Shown here: positions 1-7,786 of the stretch, in pieces
How the letters are laid out: each line of letters opens with the position of its first letter
Position numbering within the stretch: the stretch's first letter is position 1
Source: DATKZS01 sp035527835 [NCBI: bacterium]
GTDB lineage: Bacteria > RBG-13-61-14
Direction: 5' to 3'
Assembly (NCBI GenBank): GCA_035527835.1
Contig: DATKZS010000184.1
Location: forward strand, 1-38,847
Length of the DNA: 38,847 bases
The notes under the pieces: generated by a model
Told to the model about the DNA's origin: nothing
What the model saw: only the letters and a program-made list of their open reading frames with translations
The model's database searches: none
Made by a program: the position numbers and the translations under genes

Positions 1-170
1 GTGCGCGGGCACGACCGCGCTTTCATTGGCGCCGGGAAGGACCGCCGTGCTCAAGGATGCAAGTGCTCTTTCCATTCGGGAGAACCGAACGTTTTCCGAT
101 ACCGCCTATGCGGGCGTTGTGCCGCCCCCAACTCCAATGAAAGCGCGGTCGTGCCCGCGCACTCCAAAGC
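1..170. repeat. Interrupted palindrome, family F, left edge cut by window
   Basis: The first 30 bases (core GGGCACGACCGCGCTTTCAT) are the reverse complement of 134-163. The arms match over about 29 bases and the right arm continues through CACTCCAAAGC, so the left arm probably starts outside the window. A second element with the same design and a related core (GGCACGACGCCGCTTTCATT) flanks 12092-12290, which makes this a dispersed repeat family. Confidence 0.75.
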
Positions 171-506
171 GCTCTGCGGGAGGTACTCGTCATTGCAAGT
201 CTTATTCAATAACGATATAATTTCGTTGTGGTCCAAAGTATTTCCCCGAAGGGGAACAATGTGAGTAGCCGGGTGGTGAAACCCCCGGAAAATCGTGCGA
301 CGGCATTCCGACCCTGCAGGGGTCGCACCCCGCCGCCGCTTGCGGTCCAACCCCGTCAGGGTTGGGGACCAAGGTGGCGCTGTTCCTCAAGGAGCGGCTG
401 AAGAAGCAAGACAATGAAACCGTGACAAATTGTCACGTCTCTAAAACAAGGGTAGGACAGGTGTCCAGACTAAACAATATGCAAAAAATGCTCAATAGCC
501 GCGTTA

Positions 507-534
507 TTGAGCTGATTTCCAAATAGGGTACAAT
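507..534 (+). promoter_or_regulatory. Putative sigma70 promoter of the ankyrin gene
   Basis: TTGAGC (507-512) and TACAAT (529-534) are separated by 16 bases. Transcription would begin near 541, giving a leader of about 56 nt. That leader ends in a purine-rich ribosome binding site (around 574-588) before the ATG at 597. Confidence 0.45.
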
Positions 535-596
535 ATGTGGCCTAGCTTAGATAACGGCTGTCGGCGGCGCCTGAAGGAGAGCGGAGGAAAGGCACA

Positions 597-1562
597 ATGA
601 ACGAGAACCATGAGGGAAAAGGTCTGAGCCCTGATCCAGCCGGGATGAGTAACATTGAAATAAAGCTACAAGATGAAGTGAAGGCAGAGAAGGTAAGGTC
701 CTCCGACCCCGCACCCCAGACCGCAACCCCTCAATCCAAACCCCGAACTGGTCTGCCTCAAGCCCTTCCTGCCCTTGAATCCTCGAAGAGAAAAAGAAAC
801 AAGAGATTATCATATATGATTCTATCAATCGTTTCGCTCCTCTTTTTCCGTTATTGTCCTGTCTGGATTGGTACTTCTGCAGACTACATAGCGATTGCCA
901 CTCCTTATGATTTTACAAAGGAGGGGGTTCATAGGCTTGGCATTAGGTATGCCGTAGATAATGGCAAGCTGACTCTTGTAAGAATACATCTCTTTTTCAG
1001 GCCATCTTTGGCAAAATTAAATACAGGGCGGACCTTGCTGCAGTCGGCTGTTAGGTCTCCTAAGATCCGTAAGAAGTCGGATAGGCTGGAGCTGATTAAA
1101 ATATTGATAGAAAAAGGGGCGGATGTGAATGCGAGAGACTCGCGGGGCAGAACGGCTCTGGACATGGCCTTAAGCGAGAATCTTAAATATTCATTGGATT
1201 TAATAAACTTATTGCTTGATAATGGTGCTTTGTATACTGACAAAGATGACCAGAAAAGAACATTGCTGCACCAATATGAAATGCCAATTGATTATATTGA
1301 AGATATGCTGTACAGGGGAGTAGAAATAAACGGTACGGACGGGAAGGGCCGAACCCCTCTTCATTACGCCGCCAAATCTTGCTGCCGTTATTATGACGGA
1401 CATAAGATGTATTGCGACAATGCTGTCGAATTTTTGATAAGCAAGGGAGCCGACATTGATGTGGAAGATAATAATGGAGAAACTCCATTAGATGTCGCGG
1501 AAAAAAATGGTTACTATACCGCAGTGAAAACACTCATATCGCACGGTGCAAAATCCTGGTAA
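597..1562 (+). CDS. Membrane-anchored ankyrin-repeat protein
   Basis: This 321-residue protein has a proline-rich, probably disordered N-terminus (1-62), a basic stretch KRKRNKR (64-70), one hydrophobic segment (about 71-90) and ankyrin repeats from about 143 to the end. Repeat signatures include EKGADVNARD (172-181), GRTPLHYAA (251-259), SKGADIDVED (282-291) and GETPLDVAE (294-302). Ankyrin arrays bind protein partners, and here the array follows a single anchor. By the positive-inside rule the basic N-terminal side would be cytoplasmic, which would put the repeats outside the membrane; this is inference. The start has a GGAGG-like site at suitable spacing. The gene is clearly more AT-rich than its neighbours and uses codons such as AAA, ATA and TTA, suggesting transfer. 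No partner gene lies beside it. Confidence 0.85.
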   Translation: MNENHEGKGLSPDPAGMSNIEIKLQDEVKAEKVRSSDPAPQTATPQSKPRTGLPQALPALESSKRKRNKRLSYMILSIVSLLFFRYCPVWIGTSADYIAIATPYDFTKEGVHRLGIRYAVDNGKLTLVRIHLFFRPSLAKLNTGRTLLQSAVRSPKIRKKSDRLELIKILIEKGADVNARDSRGRTALDMALSENLKYSLDLINLLLDNGALYTDKDDQKRTLLHQYEMPIDYIEDMLYRGVEINGTDGKGRTPLHYAAKSCCRYYDGHKMYCDNAVEFLISKGADIDVEDNNGETPLDVAEKNGYYTAVKTLISHGAKSW

Positions 1563-1631
1563 TATTCATCCGAGCGTTTCACGAATGGCACTAGCTCAAT
1601 TGATTGCAATTGACTATGCGAGGTAAAAGTT

Positions 1632-3407
1632 ATGCTCGACCCCTTCAAGAAAGCCATTGATCTCCTCGAGCCCCTCCCGCTCGACGAAGGCCCCGACAAG
1701 GTGATGACCATGCCCGCCGCTATCAAGCGCTTCGTCAAGCCCGGCATGACCCTGCACCTCGTCACCACCCACAACCGGCCCGGATGCGCCGTGGTGGAGC
1801 TGATCCGGGAGTTCAAGGGCAAGAAGCCGGGGTTTACGTTTTCGTGCATCGGCTTCGTGTCCAACGGCGTGGCCCTCGTCCACGCCGGACTCGCCAAAAA
1901 ATTAATCGCGACCTTCTGCGGCGACTCGTATCCCACTCCCGGCCCCAACCCCGTGATCACCCGCGCCTGGAAATCCGGCGAGATCGAGATCGAGAACTGG
2001 AGCATCCTGGCGCTCCCGATGCGCCTCCTCGCCGCGGCCATGGGCCTGCCGTTTTTGCCGTGCAAGTCCATCACCGGCTCCACCATGGCCACGGACAACC
2101 AGCGCGATTATTTCGAGACCGACGACGGCCACGGCGGCGTGATCGGGATGGTCCGGCCGCTCGCGCCCGACCTGGCCTTTGTGCACGCGCCCTATGCCGA
2201 CAAGAGCGGCAACGTGATCATGACTCCGCCCTACGGGGAGGACGCGCTGGGCGCGCTGGCGGCGAAGGACGGCGTGATCGTGAGCGTGGAGAAGGTGGTG
2301 AGCTCGGAGTTCGTGCGGCGCTACTCGCACCTTTGCAAGGTCCCGTCGTACAAGGTGGTGGCGGTGTGCGAGGTCCCGTTCGGCGCGCACCCGGGCGGCG
2401 TGTCCAACCGCGGGCTGCCCGAGTTCGAGGCCTATGCCGACGATTACGATTTTGTCCAGGACATCAGGAAGGCCAGCAAGACCCGCGAGAGCATGGACCA
2501 GTGGGTGAAGGACTGGATTGACGACTGCCCCACCTGGGAGAGCTACCTGGAGAAGCTGGGCAAGGACCGCATCTGGTCGCTCAAGGGCAAGGCCGACCCC
2601 GACTCGTGGAAGAGCGAGCTGCTGACGCTGTCGCCGGACCTGCCGACCGGGCCCGAGTACTCGCCCGTCGAGATGATGGTGGTGGCCGCCGGCCGCGTCC
2701 TGGCCGAGCGCATGAAGGAGCAGGGCCTGCTCACCATCCTGGCCGGCGTCGGCGCCTCCAACCTCGCCGCCTGGCTCGGATACTACCGCCTCAAGCAGGA
2801 AGGGTACGACGTGGACCTGATGGCCGAGATCGGCCTCTACGGCTACGCGCCCCGGCCCGCCGACCCCTTCATCTTCAACTACCGCAACATGCCCACCGCC
2901 AAGATGCTCACCGGCATCCCCTCGATCATGGGCGTGTTCATGGGCGGCGCCGACAACCGCTGCATCGGCTCCATCGGCGCCGGCCAGGTGGACCAGCACG
3001 GCAACGTCAACTCGACGCTGATCCCCGGCAAGGCCTACCTCACCGGCTCCGGCGGCGCCAACGACATCTGCTCCGCGGCCCGCGAGGTCCTGGTCACCGC
3101 GCTCTCCGGCAGGGACCGCTTCGTGGAAAAACTGCCCTACCTCACCAGCCCGGGCCACAACGTCCGCGCCGTGGTCTCCGACGTCGGCGTCATGAGAAAG
3201 CCGGAAGGCTCGGACGAGCTCATCCTCACCGACTACTTCGCCGAGCCGGGCATATCAAAGGAGGACAGCCTTAAAAAGATCAAGGCCCAATGCGGCTGGG
3301 ACCTCAAATTCGCCCCGGCCCCGATTGCAGTAGAGGCACCGTCGCTCGATGAGCTGAAACTGCTCCGCATTTTCGACCCCCGCCGCCAATTCCTCGGCAA
3401 ACGATAA
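1632..3407 (+). CDS. Fused family I CoA-transferase (alpha+beta)
   Basis: This 591-residue protein joins the two halves of a family I CoA-transferase, which moves CoA between acyl groups through a glutamyl-CoA thioester. The alpha-like half (about 1-300) contains GFVSNGVALVHAG and GDSYPTPGPN (from 97). The beta-like half (about 330-591) contains GVGASNLAAW and then AEIGLYGYAPRP, which aligns with the SENG-x-LG-x-GP motif of SCOT. This places the catalytic Glu at residue 399. Family members are often two separate subunits (GctAB, IpdAB, AtoDA), so this is a fused form. The substrate is unknown, but the length of the linker and the motifs are closer to the glutaconate/IpdAB group than to SCOT. 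A GCGAGG site lies about 9 bases before the ATG. It stands alone, between an ankyrin gene and a transposase region, with no partner in an operon. Confidence 0.85.
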   Translation: MLDPFKKAIDLLEPLPLDEGPDKVMTMPAAIKRFVKPGMTLHLVTTHNRPGCAVVELIREFKGKKPGFTFSCIGFVSNGVALVHAGLAKKLIATFCGDSYPTPGPNPVITRAWKSGEIEIENWSILALPMRLLAAAMGLPFLPCKSITGSTMATDNQRDYFETDDGHGGVIGMVRPLAPDLAFVHAPYADKSGNVIMTPPYGEDALGALAAKDGVIVSVEKVVSSEFVRRYSHLCKVPSYKVVAVCEVPFGAHPGGVSNRGLPEFEAYADDYDFVQDIRKASKTRESMDQWVKDWIDDCPTWESYLEKLGKDRIWSLKGKADPDSWKSELLTLSPDLPTGPEYSPVEMMVVAAGRVLAERMKEQGLLTILAGVGASNLAAWLGYYRLKQEGYDVDLMAEIGLYGYAPRPADPFIFNYRNMPTAKMLTGIPSIMGVFMGGADNRCIGSIGAGQVDQHGNVNSTLIPGKAYLTGSGGANDICSAAREVLVTALSGRDRFVEKLPYLTSPGHNVRAVVSDVGVMRKPEGSDELILTDYFAEPGISKEDSLKKIKAQCGWDLKFAPAPIAVEAPSLDELKLLRIFDPRRQFLGKR

Positions 3408-3418
3408 ATTATAAATTA

Positions 3419-3551
3419 GGGACAGCCACGTTTTCGGACGGCAACCTATTGATTTAATATATCAATTTTATGGCACCATGCAATTACCGCATGGTAATGA
3501 CAATAACTTTAATAATCAATAAGTTACGATCAGAAAAGGTGGCTGTCCCCA
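3419..3551. repeat. RAYT-associated inverted repeat, left side
   Basis: An arm at 3419-3451 beginning GGGACAGCCACGTTTTC is the imperfect reverse complement of 3519-3551, which ends GAAAAGGTGGCTGTCCC. The right arm belongs to the same sequence as the tandem units at 4337-4416. The transposase stop codon lies inside this repeat, so its C-terminal residues (about GDSHLF) are encoded by repeat DNA. Confidence 0.8.
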
Positions 3552-4243
3552 ATTTCTCCAATTTCTTTTCTCCTCCGTGGTCGGCCGACGGGTTGGGGGT
3601 GGAGGGGGAGGTCGGTTTGGCGTTCGAGGCGTTTGACGAATGATTTATGGCCGGCGGGGAGGCCGCGGGAGGTGCAGGCGCGGAGGTGGTCGAGGTCGAG
3701 GCCGGGTTCGAAGGAACTGAGGTATTCGGACCAGTCAACGCCGGTTGGCCTAGTGAGGCGCTCCCACCTGGCATTATCAATTGCAATGGCGGCGGGGCTG
3801 GCGAGTCCGAGGTGGGCGCGGGCGGTGGACCATTCATAATCGGCTGGTGATTCGCAGATGCCGGCGCGGACGGGGTTGAGCTCGACGTAGGCCATGGCGG
3901 AGAGGAAGTAGGCGTCGTCCATGGGGCAGGAGTGGAAGCGGCCCTGCCACAGGTGGCCGGAGCGGCCGAGGCGGCGGTTGAGCTTCTGGGCGTAGACCCA
4001 ATGGGCGCGGCCGACGGCGTTGGCGAGGGAGGCCGGGTCGCGGGGGGTGGCGACGAGGTGGACGTGGTTGGTCATGAGGCAATAGGCGTGGAGGGCGAGG
4101 CCGTGGCGGCGGCACTGGCTGGCGAGGATGGCGAGGTAGAGGCGGCGGTCGCCGTCGGAGAAGAAGACGGGGCCGCGGTTATTGCCGCGCTGGACCACGT
4201 GGTGGGGGCATTTGGGGGCCACGACTCTGGCGATCCGACCCAT
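3530..4243 (-). CDS. REP-associated tyrosine transposase (RAYT, Y1_Tnp family)
   Basis: From the ATG at 4243 this is a 237-residue member of the IS200/IS605-like tyrosine HUH transposases that are linked to REP sequences. Visible motifs are HHVVQRGNNRG near the N-terminus, the metal-binding HUH in MTNHVHLVATP (His60 and His62), GHLWQGRFHS, and the family signature YVELNPVRAG. These enzymes nick single-stranded hairpin DNA, and RAYTs are thought to move or maintain REP elements in trans. The frame stays open upstream of 4243, but the MGR start is preferred because a near-consensus promoter lies exactly upstream and would start the transcript at this ATG. No ribosome binding site is seen. Repeats with a common sequence lie on both sides (3419-3551 and 4337-4416), as expected for a RAYT unit. 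Confidence 0.93.
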   Translation of the reverse strand: MGRIARVVAPKCPHHVVQRGNNRGPVFFSDGDRRLYLAILASQCRRHGLALHAYCLMTNHVHLVATPRDPASLANAVGRAHWVYAQKLNRRLGRSGHLWQGRFHSCPMDDAYFLSAMAYVELNPVRAGICESPADYEWSTARAHLGLASPAAIAIDNARWERLTRPTGVDWSEYLSSFEPGLDLDHLRACTSRGLPAGHKSFVKRLERQTDLPLHPQPVGRPRRRKEIGEIGDSHLF

Positions 4244-4249
4244 GGGGGG

Positions 4250-4278
4250 ATTATACCAAGGTGCGCGAGGCGGGTCAA
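4250..4278 (-). promoter_or_regulatory. Near-consensus promoter giving a leaderless RAYT transcript
   Basis: On the minus strand TTGACC (4278-4273) and a perfect TATAAT (4255-4250) are 17 bases apart. The seventh base after the -10 element is the A of the ATG at 4243. The bases between are six C residues, so there is no room for a ribosome binding site. Confidence 0.7.
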
Positions 4279-4336
4279 GGACAAAGTGGGCCGGAGGTCC
4301 AATTGCCAAAAGGTATCAATAAAAAATAAAAGAAAC

Positions 4337-4416
4337 AATAAGTTATAAACCGAAAAGGTGGCTGTCCCGAATTATTAATAAGTTACAAACCGAAAAGGTG
4401 GCTGTCCCGAATTATT
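4337..4416. repeat. Tandem pair of 40-bp RAYT-associated units
   Basis: Two consecutive 40-base units (4337-4376 and 4377-4416) differ at only about one position (GTTATAAAC versus GTTACAAAC). Each contains CCGAAAAGGTGGCTGTCCCG. The same unit, diverged, appears at 3518-3556 in the same orientation and at 3419-3451 inverted. The pair lies upstream of the transposase promoter. Confidence 0.9.
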
Positions 4417-4585
4417 TGTAGCCGCACCCGTCCCACCCCGGCGCCCGGTAACCGTCGCCGCCGCGGTCAATGTAGATGGGGTTGGTGGTGAAGCGGGGTA
4501 CGCCGCGGGGGTTGAACTGGGGGAGGTTGCGGGGCAACAGCTTTTCGCCGTAACCCATCACCACCACCCGCGCGTCGGCTGCTTG
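4412..4585 (-). pseudogene. C-terminal remnant, possibly of a CehA/McbA-type metallohydrolase
   Basis: Reading the minus strand from 4585 to the TAA at 4412-4414 gives about 57 codons with no stop, but also no credible start. An in-frame TAG sits just upstream at 4586-4588. The peptide includes VVVMGYGEKL, TTNPIYIDRGGDGYRAPG and ends GCGYK. The pattern TNPIxxDxDGDG near a C-terminus resembles the end of CehA/McbA-family metal-dependent hydrolases. I recognise it only as a fragment. The stop codon falls in the tandem repeat, so the fragment was probably left by rearrangement around the RAYT unit. Confidence 0.45.
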
Positions 4586-4599
4586 CTATGGGCAGTCCT

Positions 4600-5679
4600 T
4601 CAGCTTTTCTTGTCGGCTTCGAGTCCCTTGATGATCTTGGAGACGGCGCGGAGGAGTTTTTTCATGTCGTCGAGGATTTCCTGGCGGGGGTATGCGGATG
4701 ACATTTCGAGCATTTCCTTGACCATTTCGAGGTCTTCTTCGAGGCGTCTTTTTTCGGCGGATACGCGGTCGAGCTCCATGGTGTGGTCGAGTTCGAGGTC
4801 GGCGAATTTCATGCGCATGGCGTCGAACTCGTCGCGCATTTTGGACTCGGTCTCTTCCTTTTCGGCGAGGCGGGCGGCGATTTCCTGGAGCCTGGCTTTC
4901 CACTCCTTCTTGATGTCGCGCGAGCGCTTGCGCTCGGTGACGAGGAGTTTCTGGAGGCGGTCGAGCCGGCGGCCCTGGGCCTGATTTTCAGCTCGGAGGC
5001 GGGCGAGCTCGCCGTTCAATTCGGGAGCGGCCTCGGCGGTCTTTTCCTCGGTGAGGGGCAGGTCCTGCTGCTCGTCGGGAGCGGCTTCCTGGTCGTTGAG
5101 CTCGAGCTCCTGTCCGACCTGTTCGAGCAGTCGCGCGACCTCGTTCCTGGCGGCGCGGGAGCCTAGCCCAAGCTCTTCGGGGTCGGCGTCGAAGATGCTG
5201 ATGATGGGATCTTCTTCCATGGCGTCCTCGATGCGGGCCTTGATGCGCTTGACGTCGTCGGTGAGGTCGAAGCCGACGAGGTTCTCGACGCGGCGCAGGA
5301 TCTCGGTGTCTTCGAAGGGCTTGCGGATGTAGTCGTTGGCCGTGAACTTGAGCTTGCGGTAGCGGTCGAAGTCGGCCTCGGCGGCTTCGGCGGAGAACAG
5401 GATGACGGGAATCTTGCCGAGCTTGCGGTCCTGCTTGATGACCTTGAGCACGCGCAGCCCGTCGGGGCCGTGGTTGCCTCCGGGCATGGGCAGCTCGCGG
5501 GAGAGCAGCACCACGTCGGGCGCGAACTCGCGGGCCTTCTTGATGCCCTCGTCGCCGGTCTCGGCCTTCTCGACCTCGAACTTCTGCCCGGTGAAGAAGT
5601 CGCGGAGCAGGCCCAAGAACTCGCGGTCGGGCTCGACCACCAGGATCCGGCGTTTTCTGGTTTTGTCGTTTTGCGCCAC
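4600..5679 (-). CDS. Pseudo-receiver plus coiled-coil protein (FrzS/AglZ-like layout)
   Basis: This 359-residue protein has an N-terminal receiver fold (about 10-137), a linker and a long, highly charged coiled coil (about 215-345). Receiver features are EPD (16-18) and the conserved Lys120 in IRKPFED. The position that should hold the phosphorylated Asp reads DVVLLSRELPMP, with Ser60 in its place. It therefore probably does not accept phosphate and acts as a binding domain. The same layout occurs in FrzS and AglZ of Myxococcus, which have receiver-like domains and coiled coils and work in polarity and motility; any such role here is inference. The GTG at 5679 is chosen because GCGAGG lies 5 bases upstream. 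An alternative GTG at 5694 would overlap the ald stop but has no binding site. It is last in a unit with ald and the MBL-fold gene. Confidence 0.8.
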   Translation of the reverse strand: MAQNDKTRKRRILVVEPDREFLGLLRDFFTGQKFEVEKAETGDEGIKKAREFAPDVVLLSRELPMPGGNHGPDGLRVLKVIKQDRKLGKIPVILFSAEAAEADFDRYRKLKFTANDYIRKPFEDTEILRRVENLVGFDLTDDVKRIKARIEDAMEEDPIISIFDADPEELGLGSRAARNEVARLLEQVGQELELNDQEAAPDEQQDLPLTEEKTAEAAPELNGELARLRAENQAQGRRLDRLQKLLVTERKRSRDIKKEWKARLQEIAARLAEKEETESKMRDEFDAMRMKFADLELDHTMELDRVSAEKRRLEEDLEMVKEMLEMSSAYPRQEILDDMKKLLRAVSKIIKGLEADKKS

Positions 5680-5690
5680 TTTTTCCTCGC

Positions 5691-6824
5691 TCACGCGCTC
5701 ACGCAGTCGGGCGGCCGGCAGTCCATTCCCAGCGCTTGCGCCACGGCCTCGTTGGTGACCCAGCCGCACCGCTGGCCGGCCGGGGCGTAGACGTTGAGTC
5801 CCTTCCTGATGGCGGGGAATTCGAGGATGGCCTGCTTGATGCCCTTGTTGGCGATCTTGATAAGAAAGGGCAGCGTGGCGTTGGTCAGCGCCTCGGTGCT
5901 GGTTCGGGGCACGGCGCCGGGCATGTTGGCCACGCCGTAATGGGTGACGCCGTGGACGCGGTACACGGGTTCGTCGTGGGTGGTGGGATGGATGGTCTCG
6001 ACGCACCCTCCCTGGTCCACGGCGATGTCCACGATCACGGAGCCGGGTCGCATCCGGCGGACCATGGCGTCGGTGACGAGCACGGGCGCTCGTCCGCCGG
6101 GGACGAGGACGGCGCCGATGAGCAGGTCGGCTTCGGGGACGTAGCGCTCGAGGTTGTGCTCGTCGGACATGACGGTGGTGACGCGTCCGTTGAAGATGTC
6201 GTCGAGATAGGCGAGCCGTCCGAGGTTGATGTCCATGATGCGGACGCGGGCTCCCATCCCGGCGGCGAGGCGGGCGGCGTTGGTTCCGGCGGTTCCTCCG
6301 CCGAGGACGAGGACCTCGCAGGGCGGGACGCCGGGCACGCCGCCGAGGAGGATTCCGGGCCCGCCCTGGTCGCGGGTGAGGTAAATGGCGCCGACCTGTA
6401 CGGCCATGCGTCCGGCGATCTCGCTCATGGGCCTGAGGCAGGGCAGGAGGCCGTCGTCGGTCTGGATGGTTTCGAGGGCGACGGCGATGACGCCGTGGTC
6501 GGTGAGCGTGGTAGTGAGTCCGGGCAGCGGCGCGAGATGGAGGTAGCAGAAGAGGACGAGGCCGGGCCGGAGCAGGTCGTACTCCGGGGCTTGCGGCTCC
6601 TTGACCTTGGCGATGAGCTCGGCGCGTTCCCAGACCTCGCGGGCGCGCGGGAGAATCTCGGCGCCGGCGGCCCCGTACTCGTCGTCGGGATAGCCGGAGC
6701 CGAGGCCGGCGCCGGACTCGATCAGCACGACGTGACCGGCCTTGACGAGCGCGCGGGCGCCGGAGGGCACGAGCCCGACCCGGTACTCCTCGGTCTTGAT
6801 CTCGCGGGGCACGCCGATGATCAT
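5691..6824 (-). CDS. ald: Alanine dehydrogenase
   Basis: This 377-residue protein starts MIIGVPREIKTEEYRVGL and matches the family along its whole length. It interconverts L-alanine and pyruvate plus ammonia with NAD(H), in the cytoplasm. The residues known from characterised Ald enzymes fall at the expected numbers: Arg15, Lys75 and His96 for substrate binding and catalysis, and Asp270 in VDIAVDQGG. The Rossmann motif GGGTAGTNAA starts near 175. The gene overlaps the upstream MBL-fold gene by four bases (ATGA), with GAGGAG about 8 bases before the ATG, so the two are translationally coupled. The pseudo-receiver gene follows closely. The C-terminus (DCRPPDCVSA) is slightly extended compared with typical 370-residue enzymes. 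Confidence 0.96.
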   Translation of the reverse strand: MIIGVPREIKTEEYRVGLVPSGARALVKAGHVVLIESGAGLGSGYPDDEYGAAGAEILPRAREVWERAELIAKVKEPQAPEYDLLRPGLVLFCYLHLAPLPGLTTTLTDHGVIAVALETIQTDDGLLPCLRPMSEIAGRMAVQVGAIYLTRDQGGPGILLGGVPGVPPCEVLVLGGGTAGTNAARLAAGMGARVRIMDINLGRLAYLDDIFNGRVTTVMSDEHNLERYVPEADLLIGAVLVPGGRAPVLVTDAMVRRMRPGSVIVDIAVDQGGCVETIHPTTHDEPVYRVHGVTHYGVANMPGAVPRTSTEALTNATLPFLIKIANKGIKQAILEFPAIRKGLNVYAPAGQRCGWVTNEAVAQALGMDCRPPDCVSA

Positions 6825-7600
6825 TGCTTTTTCTCCTCGAGCTCGATGGCCATGCCGTCGTATGCGGGCTCGACGCCCGGGGGCAGGTCGGCCCGGAGCC
6901 GCTGGTAATCGAGGCTGTGGCTCATGTGGGTGAGCAGGGCCCGTCCGGGCTTGATGCTCTCGACGGCCTTGACCGCCGCGTCCACGGAAAAGTGGGTGAC
7001 GTGGGGCCGGTAGCGCAGGGCGTCCACGATGGCGAGAGGGACGCCGCGGACCTTTTCCAGGGTCTCGTCGGGGATTTCGCTGACGTCGGTCATGTAGGCC
7101 AGGAGGCGGTTGAACATGAAGCCCAGGATGGTTGTCTCGCCGTGCTTCAAGGGCAGCGGCTCGACGGTGATGCCGCCGAGCTCGAGCGGTCCCTCGATGA
7201 CGTTGAGTCCGATCATGGGCAGGCCTCCGCCCTTGGGGGCGTCCGGGTCCCAGATGTAGCTGAACACGGTCTTGATGCGCTCGATGACCCTTTGGCTGCC
7301 GTAAATGGGGATGGGCCGGCCCATGACGAAGTTAAAGGTGCGCAGCTCGTCGAGCCCGAAGATGTGGTCGGCGTGGTCGTGGGTGAAGAGGGCGGCGTCC
7401 ACGCGGGTGAGCCCGACGGCAAGGGCCTGGAAGCGGAGGTCGGGGGCGGTGTCCACGAGGATGGAGAAGCCGTTTTGCGCGACGGCGATTGATGAGCGGG
7501 TGCGCTGGTTGCGGGGGTCGCCGCTTCCGCACACGTCGCAGGGGCATCCGATCACGGGCACGCCGGTGGAGGTGCCGCATCCTAGAATCGTAACACGCAT
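6821..7600 (-). CDS. MBL-fold phosphodiesterase, PhnP-like
   Basis: This 259-residue metallo-beta-lactamase-fold hydrolase has the zinc motif THDHADH (73-79) and later metal-ligand histidines in LPLKHGE and THMSH. An N-terminal cysteine group GCPCDVCGS (Cys19, 21, 24) is typical of the PhnP branch, where an extra structural zinc is bound. PhnP hydrolyses the cyclic phosphate 5-phosphoribosyl 1,2-cyclic phosphate. There is no phn operon nearby, so the substrate here is open, and many stand-alone relatives are annotated only as MBL-fold hydrolases. The start has GGAAGGA about 8 bases upstream. Its stop overlaps the start of ald, which makes it the first gene of a three-gene minus-strand unit. 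Confidence 0.88.
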   Translation of the reverse strand: MRVTILGCGTSTGVPVIGCPCDVCGSGDPRNQRTRSSIAVAQNGFSILVDTAPDLRFQALAVGLTRVDAALFTHDHADHIFGLDELRTFNFVMGRPIPIYGSQRVIERIKTVFSYIWDPDAPKGGGLPMIGLNVIEGPLELGGITVEPLPLKHGETTILGFMFNRLLAYMTDVSEIPDETLEKVRGVPLAIVDALRYRPHVTHFSVDAAVKAVESIKPGRALLTHMSHSLDYQRLRADLPPGVEPAYDGMAIELEEKKQ

Positions 7601-7682
7601 TTCATGGTCCTTCCGTGAGGTTTTATTTTAACACCGGGGCCGCAAAAACGGCAAGGAGGGGTCGAGTCATTAGAGTAAGAGT

Positions 7683-7771
7683 AACCGCCAAGACACCGAG
7701 TTCGCCAAGACCGGAAAGAGAAAAATTATTTTTTTTAATATTTTTCTTGGCGGTCTTGGCGTCTTGGCGGT
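7683..7771. repeat. Interrupted palindrome, family A (CGCCAAGA units)
   Basis: The left arm at 7683-7712 is made of degenerate CGCCAAGAC units. The right arm at 7746-7771 (GGCGTCTTGGCGG core) is its imperfect reverse complement. The spacer is an A/T run that can itself pair (AAAAATTATT with AATATTTTT). It fills most of the gap between the URO-D family gene and the MBL-fold gene on the minus strand. The same family recurs at 10352-10602. Confidence 0.8.
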
Positions 7772-7786
7772 GAATTCTTCGCTTGA

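Larger units (their letters stand above)
1..596. other. Non-coding, palindrome-rich stretch before the ankyrin gene
   Basis: I see no convincing gene here. The first 170 bases are an interrupted palindrome. From about 240 to 375 there are several short GC hairpins, around CCCCGAAGGGG, CCCTGCAGGG and the pair GGTCCAACCC / GGGTTGGGGACC. A 17-base near-palindrome lies at 421-437. An open stretch of about 50 codons in the plus direction ends at the TAG near 523, but it has no start or homology that I recognise and may be a remnant. The last part holds the promoter and leader of the next gene. Confidence 0.6.

Noticed and set aside
1-264. 87-codon frame at the window start
   Set aside because: It lies across an interrupted palindrome and hairpins, so the open frame follows from repeat structure.
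1902-3158. Long open frame on the minus strand opposite the CoA-transferase gene
   Set aside because: It is antisense to a gene with clear motifs; Ala/Gly/Val/His-rich composition is what the reverse frame of a GC-rich gene gives.
5736-6908. Plus-strand open frame opposite ald and the end of the MBL-fold gene
   Set aside because: Low-complexity Gly/Asp/Val/His composition; spans two unrelated real genes on the other strand.
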